In this document: piece by piece, positions 57,131-64,000 of the stretch
How the letters are laid out: every line of letters starts with the position of its first letter
Numbering within the stretch: the stretch's first letter is position 1
Assembly: GCA_016717335.1 (NCBI GenBank)
Contig: JADKFS010000003.1
Location: 310,001 to 374,000, forward strand
Reading direction: 5' to 3'
Source: Candidatus Ribeiella danica
GTDB taxonomy: Bacteria > Chloroflexota > Chloroflexia > Chloroflexales > Roseiflexaceae
Length of the DNA stretch: 64,000 nucleotides
The notes under the pieces: model-generated
The model's database searches: none
What the model was told of the DNA's origin: nothing
What the model saw: only the letters and a program-made list of their open reading frames with translations
Position numbers and translations under genes: made by a program

Positions 57131-57411
57131 GGGCTGCGCGCCCCTCCTCACCCCAAAAAGAATGTCGTCTCGGTTTGCACCCCGGTGGTGCATGCCCGGC
57201 GGAATCCAGGCGCGGCGGGAGGCGCACAGGCCGTGCTCGGAATGGTATGCGGCATGCGCCACGATCATTGCAACTGATCCGGCATCATTTGCCGGAGGGG
57301 GGCCGGGGGAACCGGCGTGGGTTCCCCCGGGCGGGGGGCCGGGGGCGCAGCGCCCCGGAAGAAAGGGCCGCTCGGCACGGGCGCATCAGGCGGGGGGGCG
57401 GGGGCGCAGCG
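57131..57411 (+). repeat. Element E copy B (about 280 bp)
   Basis: Shortened head (GGGCTGCGCGCCCC), core 57151-57306 nearly identical to copy A, then a 71-base segment missing from A (57307-57377, containing GGGGGAACCGGCGTGGG and GGGCGCAGCGCCCCGG), then GGGCGCATCAGGCGGGGGGG and a final GGGCGCAGCGCCCCGG. Fills nearly the whole 302-base gap between the disrupted gene and the ABC gene stop. Confidence 0.85.
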
Positions 57412-57432
57412 CCCCGGAAAAAAGGGATCGTC

Positions 57433-59178
<1,746 letters not shown>

Positions 59179-59182
59179 GTCG

Positions 59183-59410
59183 TCAGTCGGCCGGATTCTC
59201 AGGGTTGGACGGGGGCGGCACTGGGACGCTGCTGAGGCCAGCGGCGCGCGCGGCCTCGAGCCGGCGTCGCAGATCCCACAGCCGCGGCAGCTCAGCCTCG
59301 ATCTGGGCCAGCCGCGGGTGCTCCTCGGGCGTGACCTGCGAGTCCTGGTAGATCTCCTCGCGCTCCTGCTCCAGCCGCACGATCGTCGCGATGATGTCGT
59401 CCAGCTCCAT
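59183..59410 (-). CDS. DUF2630-like small protein
   Basis: 75 residues: ELDDIIATIVRLEQEREEIY, HPRLAQIEAELPRLWDLRRR, then a Pro-rich tail VPVPPPSNPENPAD. The helix pair with LDDLWDLRRR is what I associate with DUF2630. Cytoplasmic coiled-coil-like; function unknown. The stop is four bases before the start of the ABC gene, so the two are co-transcribed. Confidence 0.75.
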   Translation of the reverse strand: MELDDIIATIVRLEQEREEIYQDSQVTPEEHPRLAQIEAELPRLWDLRRRLEAARAAGLSSVPVPPPSNPENPAD

Positions 59411-59486
59411 CTATGCCTCCCTCGTTGTGTGAAGTCCGGAAAAAGCTGCTGATAGTATAGCCTAGGATCGGCTGCGCGCAAGCGAT

Positions 59487-59975
59487 TGTTTCTTGCGGGG
59501 CGCTGCGCCCCCCCCGGCCGCCGCCTGACTGTCGCGGCGCGCGAGATTTCTCCGGGGCGCTGCGCCCCCGGCCCCCCGCCCGGGGGAACCCACGCCGGTT
59601 CAAGACGCTCCGCTGGCTGTTTTCCGGGGCGCTGCGCCCCCGGCCCCCGCCTGACTGTCGCGGCGCGCGAGATTTCTCCGGGGCGCTGCGCCCCCGGTCC
59701 CCCGCCCGGGGGAACCCACGCCGGTTCCCCCGGCCCCCCTCCGGCAAATCAGGCTGCCTCAGCTGCAATCGAAGTGGCACATGCCCAACAACATTCCTAC
59801 CGGACGAGTTCCATCCCGCCACGCGTGGATTCAGCCAGGCATGCGCGCCAAGCACTGGAAATGAGGCGGCATTCTTTTGGGGTCCAGGGGCGCACGCCCC
59901 GGCCGGGGGGTGGCGGGGGTGGCGGCCCACCCCTGCCCGCAGGGGCACGGGGGGCGCGGAGCGCGCAGCCCCTTA
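59487..59975 (-). repeat. Element E copy C, inverted and enlarged (about 490 bp)
   Basis: Read on the minus strand: head GGGGCTGCGCGCTCCGCG, GCCCCTGCGGGCAGGGG, GGCCGGGGCGTGCGCCCCTG; core with GGAATGTTGTTGGGCATGTG then CCAC; tail with GGGGGAACCGGCGTGGG. The tail block occurs twice as an 80-base direct repeat (59521-59600 and 59647-59726, 126 bases apart). It fills most of the 618-base gap 59411-60028. Core similarity to A/B is moderate (conserved blocks separated by variable stretches). Confidence 0.75.
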
Positions 59976-60028
59976 TAAACAGCGCCCGCCGGCACGAACG
60001 TGTGCGGCGGGCGCATATCGAGCGGGCG

Positions 60029-60220
60029 CTACGGCTTATGGTTCTGCTTCTCGCGCTGCTTGTGGAACTTATGTATGGAGCGGCCCCACTCCTTCGCCTG
60101 CTGGCGTCGGCTGTCCTTGGTCGTCTGAGTCTTGCCGGTCTGCTTCTTCAGCGGCTGGAACGCCGGCTCCTCCTGCTCGTCCCACTGATCGATGTCGTCG
60201 CTATTCCACTTGGTGCTCAT
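60029..60220 (-). CDS. Small charged protein of unknown function
   Basis: 63 residues from the ATG at 60220. STKWNSDDIDQWDEQEEP is acidic, followed by a basic part KKQTGKTQTTKDSRRQQAKE and HKFHKQREKQNHKP. Probably disordered, no Cys, no membrane part. The AAGGA upstream is 12 bases away, rather far, so the start is uncertain. Codon use is less GC-rich than that of neighbours. Not recognised. Confidence 0.55.
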   Translation of the reverse strand: MSTKWNSDDIDQWDEQEEPAFQPLKKQTGKTQTTKDSRRQQAKEWGRSIHKFHKQREKQNHKP

Positions 60221-60406
60221 CGCTGGGGTTGATCCTTTCAACGGGATGATGTCGATAGCCAGACCGAAGTTCGCGAACACACGGGCGCGCGGCCCGTCCG
60301 GCGGCGAGATCCGATAGTGCTGTGAATCGGTCCATAGCTATCCTCCGTTGAGTTCGATCGTCCACACCTGGTGCCGAGCAAAAGTATAGCAGAATTGCGC
60401 GGCTGG

Positions 60407-60727
60407 TCAATCGGTCGTGGGGCCGAGCATCAGGCGGGTCAGCATCTGCCAGTGCGGCGTGAGCCGGTCGCCGGCGCGGCGCAGCAGCGGCCGCCGCGAG
60501 GCGCGCAGCCCCCGCAGGCCGCGCCGCCCCAGCGCAGTGGCCTGGCGTACTAGCCGGTCGCGCGGGCCAAGCAGCCGCGCCGCCACCACCACGAACGGCA
60601 GGCCGGGGATGATCGGCAGGATGCAGCCGGCCAGGCCCAGCAGCAGGCAGATCATCGCGAGCGGGCGCCGGGCGGCCCGCGGAAGTGCCGGCGCGGCGAG
60701 CTTGCCATCTTTTCGCAGCTGTATCAT
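60407..60727 (-). CDS. Small membrane protein of unknown function
   Basis: 106 residues from the ATG at 60727 (AGAGG five bases upstream). One long or two short hydrophobic segments (LAMICLLLGLAGCILPIIPG and LPFVVVAARLLG) with the IIPGLPF turn seen in DUF454/PGPGW-like proteins; the remainder is a strongly basic C-terminal part (RRGLRGLRASRRPLLRRAGD). Inner membrane expected. The gap 60221-60406 holds nothing recognisable. Confidence 0.65.
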   Translation of the reverse strand: MIQLRKDGKLAAPALPRAARRPLAMICLLLGLAGCILPIIPGLPFVVVAARLLGPRDRLVRQATALGRRGLRGLRASRRPLLRRAGDRLTPHWQMLTRLMLGPTTD

Positions 60728-60851
60728 CGTGCCTCTCGCTTCCAACAATTGCGATCTCATGGCTGTATCTTACCTGGCCGGCCCGCGTATCGGAAAAATA
60801 GCCGGGTGAGCGTCACCTGATAGCTGTATCAGATGGCTGATGTGCTGCGGC

Positions 60852-61805
60852 CTACAGACTGTTGATCGCCACGTGGGCCGCCGACGAGGCCAGCAGGTTG
60901 CGCGTGCGCTGGAACATCAGGCCGAAGCCCAGGCCCATGGTCGCCTGGATGACGATCGTCGCTGCGAGGCCGGCGACGATGTCCCCGTCCATCAGGCGGG
61001 CGTCCGCGCCGAGGTGCCACAGGCCGAAGACCAGCGCCTGCGCGACCAGCGCCCACTCGCGATCCCATAGCGCGCTCAGGCGCGTCTGCAGCGCGCCGCG
61101 GAAGAGGAACTCTTCGAAGAAGCCGTTCTGGAACGCGTTCGACAGCAGGCGCCGCCCGAGCCGGGCGGGCGTGAGCGCGCCGCTCGCGAGCCCAACGATC
61201 CAGACGGCCGCCGGTATCGCGCACCACAGCGCGATCACGCGCCAGGAGCGATGGCCGCGCGCAAACCCCAGGTCGCGCGGCCTGGCGCCGGCAAGCAGCA
61301 GCGCAAGCAGCGGCAGGATGAAGTACTTCAGCGGGTTGGCGACGACGTTGAACGGCGAGCCGACGACCTCAACCGGCAGGAAGCGCTCGCCAAGCCCGCC
61401 GAACCATTCGACCAGCGGCGTCCATAGAGGGATGGCCGCGGCCTGCGGGGCGATCAGGTTGTGAAACGCCAGCGCGGTGTAGCCCGTGATCGCTATGAAC
61501 ACGAGCGTGATCGCCACCTGCAGCCAGAGCGAGCGCCGCTCGACCGGCGCCGCGCGCTCGGCCGGCGGCTCGGTGACGAGCACCGTCAGCGCGGAGAACA
61601 GCAGGAACCCGACCAGCGAGGCTGAGCTGAGTACCACCTGCGTGCCGTGACCGATCGCGATCAGAACCAGCGCGGCCAGCAGCCATAGGCCGGCGAAGCA
61701 CCAGGCTGCGCGGGAGGAGAGCGCCGGCGTGATGAGCGCGCGCCGCAGCTGCTGCAGGCGCGTCTCCTTCGCTACCGCCGGCGCGTCGAGCGTTGTATCG
61801 AGCAT
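60852..61805 (-). CDS. CPBP-family intramembrane glutamic protease
   Basis: 317 residues, about eight hydrophobic segments. The three CPBP motifs are present near the C-terminus: NGFFEEFLFRGALQTRL (EExxxR with the catalytic Glu), VFGLWHLGADARL (His) and SAAHVAINSL (His/Asn). These enzymes cleave substrates within the membrane (CAAX-type or bacteriocin-maturation/immunity roles). The start peptide TTLDAPAVAKETRLQQLRRA is cytoplasmic. Stand-alone gene; substrate unknown. Confidence 0.9.
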   Translation of the reverse strand: MLDTTLDAPAVAKETRLQQLRRALITPALSSRAAWCFAGLWLLAALVLIAIGHGTQVVLSSASLVGFLLFSALTVLVTEPPAERAAPVERRSLWLQVAITLVFIAITGYTALAFHNLIAPQAAAIPLWTPLVEWFGGLGERFLPVEVVGSPFNVVANPLKYFILPLLALLLAGARPRDLGFARGHRSWRVIALWCAIPAAVWIVGLASGALTPARLGRRLLSNAFQNGFFEEFLFRGALQTRLSALWDREWALVAQALVFGLWHLGADARLMDGDIVAGLAATIVIQATMGLGFGLMFQRTRNLLASSAAHVAINSL

Positions 61806-62244
61806 AGAGCACCTCTGAGGGATATACGATGGCTTTCTACTCTGTCATGACGTCGGGGCTGGCCGTATGGTAACAGATGCGTGCAGAGACGTGATAAGGC
61901 AGCTGTTTTCGTTCAATGCCCGGCGATGCCTCCCCGATTACCCCTTCCTTTACTCTGCTCGGCCAGAGGCAGGGCGGTGGTATTAGGGCGGTTGCGTGTC
62001 GCTGGGACACCTTACGCCCCACTTGAGAACTCCAAATGGCGGGCGGGCGTGTATTGCAGTCTAGTGAGAGAGCAGTGAAAAAGACGATCGATCAGGCCGC
62101 CAGCTTTATTCAATAAGTAGGCGTTGAGGGGGGTGCACAGCATCAGGACGCCGAGGAAAAGCTCAATCTCGCCGATCGCTCCAGAGCTTGTGGGGCCGAA
62201 ATAAGCGCATGTGCGACGAAATAATTGTGGCGATGCGGAACCAC
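61806..62244. other. Intergenic region without a recognised gene
   Basis: About 440 bases. On the minus strand a 78-codon open stretch (about 62030-62263) reads as a hydrophobic peptide (IELFLGVLMLCTPLNAYLL) but has no start codon, so it might be a gene remnant or chance. No repeat of the kinds seen elsewhere. Confidence 0.4.
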
Positions 62245-62273
62245 TTGCAAAAAAAGAAATAATGCGCTATGAT
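62245..62273 (+). promoter_or_regulatory. Sigma-70 promoter of the gene at 62314
   Basis: TTGCAA, 17 bases, TATGAT, with an A-rich spacer start. Places the transcript start near 62280 and a leader of about 34 bases. The best-looking promoter in the second half of the window. Confidence 0.75.
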
Positions 62274-62313
62274 AAGAAATCATCCGTAGGTATACCAGAG
62301 CAGAGGTGTAGCG

Positions 62314-62649
62314 ATGCCAAGTGTACGGAAACTGAACACAGACGAGGTACGCGCTCTTGAAAACAAGGGCAAGGGTCAGCGAAAGCTGATCGAGGAGCAG
62401 TACGACGCCATTCTAGGCGAGTACGACCGGGGCGAGTACGGCGAGGCATTATTAGAGCCAGATGAGAATCGTCTGACCGTGCGCAATCGGCTCAAGGCAG
62501 CCGCACGGCGGCGCGGCCTGTCGCTCGATTTCCGGCGCACAAAGGAAGATCTGCTGCGATTCCAGGTGGTTCAGACCGCAAAGTTGGTCGAGCCGCCGCC
62601 GCCGCCGCCGCCCGCGCCGAAGACCCGCGGCCGTAAAAAGAAAGTCTGA
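62314..62649 (+). CDS. Small basic protein with poly-Pro segment
   Basis: 111 residues, AGAGGTG upstream of the ATG. PSVRKLNTDEVRALENKGKG, QYDAILGEYDRGEYGEALLE, ENRLTVRNRLKAAARRRGLS, LDFRRTKEDLLRFQVV, then EPPPPPPPAPKTRGRKKKV. The basic helix and AT-hook-like KTRGRKKK tail suggest nucleic acid binding (inference). Flanked by a consensus promoter and a textbook terminator, so it is a single-gene unit. Family not recognised. Confidence 0.75.
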   Translation: MPSVRKLNTDEVRALENKGKGQRKLIEEQYDAILGEYDRGEYGEALLEPDENRLTVRNRLKAAARRRGLSLDFRRTKEDLLRFQVVQTAKLVEPPPPPPPAPKTRGRKKKV

Positions 62650-62681
62650 TCTCGTCCTAACATCCTGTTAGTGGCGCGAAT

Positions 62682-62725
62682 ACCGCGAAGCGGCGTGATC
62701 ATCGCCGTCTCTCGCGGTTTTTTTG
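62682..62725 (+). terminator. Rho-independent terminator
   Basis: ACCGCGA (62682-62688) pairs with TCGCGGT (62712-62718), with an inner CGGCG/CGCCG pair, followed by seven T residues. It ends the transcript of the small basic protein gene. Confidence 0.85.
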
Positions 62726-62730
62726 TTATT

Positions 62731-62772
62731 TGAGTGTTGGAGTGTTGAACGTTCAACCTGCCAACGTGCAAC
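62731..62772. repeat. GTTGAACGTTCAAC repeat piece
   Basis: TGTTGGAGTGTTGAACG then TTCAACCTGCCAACGTG, the same unit family as the array at 34780-34924, including a GTTGAACGTTCAAC palindrome. Lies between the terminator and the phospholipase D gene stop. Confidence 0.7.
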
Positions 62773-62808
62773 AGCAATCGAATGCCGATATGGATACCAA
62801 GTGACCCA

Positions 62809-63969
62809 CTAGCGGCAGCGCGTCGGGGCCTCGGCCTGCGCGTACACGCGATCGAACTCGTCGAGATAGGCGCGTGCCAGCGCCGGGTCGTCCACAATCA
62901 CCAGGTTCTCGTCGTTGTCCTTCTCGGCGCTGCTGGTGAAGTTGTACGAGCCGGTGATCACAGTGCGCGTATCGATCACGATCACCTTATGGTGCAGGAT
63001 GTAGCAGTTGCCGTCCTCCAGCACGTCCACCCCGCCCTGCCGGAGCCGGCCGAAATCGGCGCCGCTGCCGCTCGCGTTCTGCGTCTCGAACACGCCGCGC
63101 ACCGCCAGCCCGGCCTTGGCCTTGGCGACCAGCGCGTCGGCGATCGCGTCTGATGTGAACGAGAAGGCCATGAAGTGGATGCTGGTCTTGGCTGCGCGCA
63201 GCCGCTCCAGCACGTGCCGCGCGACGCCATCCTCGGGCGAGAAGTAGACCTCGACGCGCGCCGGGCCGAGACGCACCTGCGGATACGGCGTGGCGCTGGT
63301 CTTGCCGGTGCCGAAGCGCCCGGCGACCAGCTGCTCGAACTCGCGGGTGTAGTCGGCGGCGATCTGCTTGCTCGCGAGGCGCAGCATGTTGTTGTTATTC
63401 CTGAAGGTGTCGTTGGTCGTGACGTTCCACGAGCCGGCCCAGGCGATCGCGCCGTCCACGACCACGAACTTGTCGTGCATGAACGGCTCGCGCCGGTCGA
63501 AGCGTACAGGGACGCCGGCGCGCTGCAGCCGGCCGGTCAGCTCGGCGACCTCGGGGGTGTCAAGGTTCTCGCTGTCCACGACCACGCGCACCGCCACGCC
63601 GCGCGCCTGCGCGCGCAGCAGCGCTTCGGCCACCTCGACGATGTCGAAGTCGAACGAGGCCAGGTCCACGCTCGCGCGGGCGGCGTCGATGTCCGCCACT
63701 ACCGCCTGCAGCAGCGGCACGGTCGGTCGCTGCTGTGGCCGATCGGGGTAGACCAGGAAGGGCGTCGTGAAGAAGGCCTGGATGGCGCCGGCGGCGGCCT
63801 GGTCGGCGGCTGCCTGTGGGCCTGCCAGCCCGAGCTGGGCGCGCGCGCCGGCGGCGATTCGACCAAGCGCGCCCGACTGGTACAGGTAGGCTCCGGCCAG
63901 CAGCAGGAGCAGCAAGAGTGTGATCGCCGGCGCGCCCCCGCGGCGCGCGGCGGCTCGCCGGGGCCGCAT
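62809..63969 (-). CDS. Phospholipase D-family protein with N-terminal anchor
   Basis: 386 residues. Basic start, one membrane helix or signal (ITLLLLLLLAGAYLYQSG, about 16-33), then two PLD half-sites: FMHDKFVVVDGAIAWAGSWN and ILHHKVIVIDTRTVITGSYN with NFTSSAEKDNDEN after the second. Both HxK(x4)D motifs are complete, so phosphodiester hydrolysis or transfer is expected outside the membrane (phospholipid, cardiolipin-like chemistry or nucleic acid). The size and two half-sites fit the PLDc_2 group, which includes nucleases such as Nuc. Substrate unknown. The final 31 bases of the window after its start show nothing. Confidence 0.9.
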   Translation of the reverse strand: MRPRRAAARRGGAPAITLLLLLLLAGAYLYQSGALGRIAAGARAQLGLAGPQAAADQAAAGAIQAFFTTPFLVYPDRPQQRPTVPLLQAVVADIDAARASVDLASFDFDIVEVAEALLRAQARGVAVRVVVDSENLDTPEVAELTGRLQRAGVPVRFDRREPFMHDKFVVVDGAIAWAGSWNVTTNDTFRNNNNMLRLASKQIAADYTREFEQLVAGRFGTGKTSATPYPQVRLGPARVEVYFSPEDGVARHVLERLRAAKTSIHFMAFSFTSDAIADALVAKAKAGLAVRGVFETQNASGSGADFGRLRQGGVDVLEDGNCYILHHKVIVIDTRTVITGSYNFTSSAEKDNDENLVIVDDPALARAYLDEFDRVYAQAEAPTRCR

Positions 63970-64000
63970 CAGCGCTCTCCGCGCCCGCGCTTCAAGTAGG

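Noticed and set aside
62030..62263. Hydrophobic minus-strand open stretch resembling a membrane peptide
   Set aside because: No start codon upstream, bounded by stops, and shorter than a domain; kept only as a possible remnant.

Overview
The window is GC-rich bacterial DNA that most resembles a filamentous Chloroflexota genome (class Chloroflexia, Roseiflexus/Kouleothrix-like). This is an inference from the combination of a rpsF-ssb-rpsR operon, VanW and DUF92 proteins, a STAND/BTAD giant regulator, secreted proteins with Thr-Pro-rich linkers and very repeat-rich intergenic DNA. No rRNA, tRNA, CRISPR array, phage or transposase gene was seen.

Layout. Positions 1-12635 (all minus strand) form a cell-surface polysaccharide cluster: a truncated family 2 glycosyltransferase, an asparagine synthase (asnB), a CgeB-like glycosyltransferase, an SDR epimerase, four methyltransferase-type proteins, an O-antigen type ABC exporter (ATPase plus permease), another family 2 glycosyltransferase and a family 4 glycosyltransferase. 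Uridine kinase follows, then on the plus strand a small unknown gene, threonine ammonia-lyase, a HAD phosphatase and two small unknown genes. A 1163-residue STAND/BTAD regulator (16491-19982) is divergent from an MGDG-synthase-like glycosyltransferase; a VanW protein, a DUF92 membrane protein and an SRPBCC protein come next. 25861-34058 holds the rpsF-ssb-rpsR operon, a parvulin-type isomerase, a membrane protein, pgk, and an ECF sigma factor operon. 34317-39292 (minus) is a CBS protein plus the 2-oxoglutarate dehydrogenase E2 and E1 genes. 39803-45515 is a three-gene signalling operon (GAF/PAS histidine kinase, REC-Hpt-REC-GGDEF protein, single REC protein). After that come a LysR regulator, a Ca2+/H+ antiporter, a CoA-binding protein, a GltD-type oxidoreductase, a frameshifted thermolysin-family protease, a class V aminotransferase, a disrupted heptad-repeat gene, a double-ATPase ABC protein with a DUF2630 neighbour, small proteins, a CPBP protease and a phospholipase D protein.

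The unusual content is between and inside the genes. (1) Long, nearly perfect palindromes, most with three-base loops and each with a different arm sequence, sit in many intergenic gaps. (2) A repeat of roughly 300-450 bp with a conserved core occurs four times (39.4, 55.6, 57.1 and, inverted, 59.5 kb). (3) Short tandem repeat arrays (units such as TTGTCACC, GGAGCGCT, GTTGGAACG, GTAGTCA) fill gaps and also run into genes, where they form stop codons, linker segments and even a row of Shine-Dalgarno sequences. (4) MITE-like short repeats with inverted ends are present. Two genes carry pairs of single-base frameshifts.

Limits: everything was read by eye. Family names rest on remembered motifs; starts were chosen from codons and ribosome binding sites; repeat identities were counted by hand.
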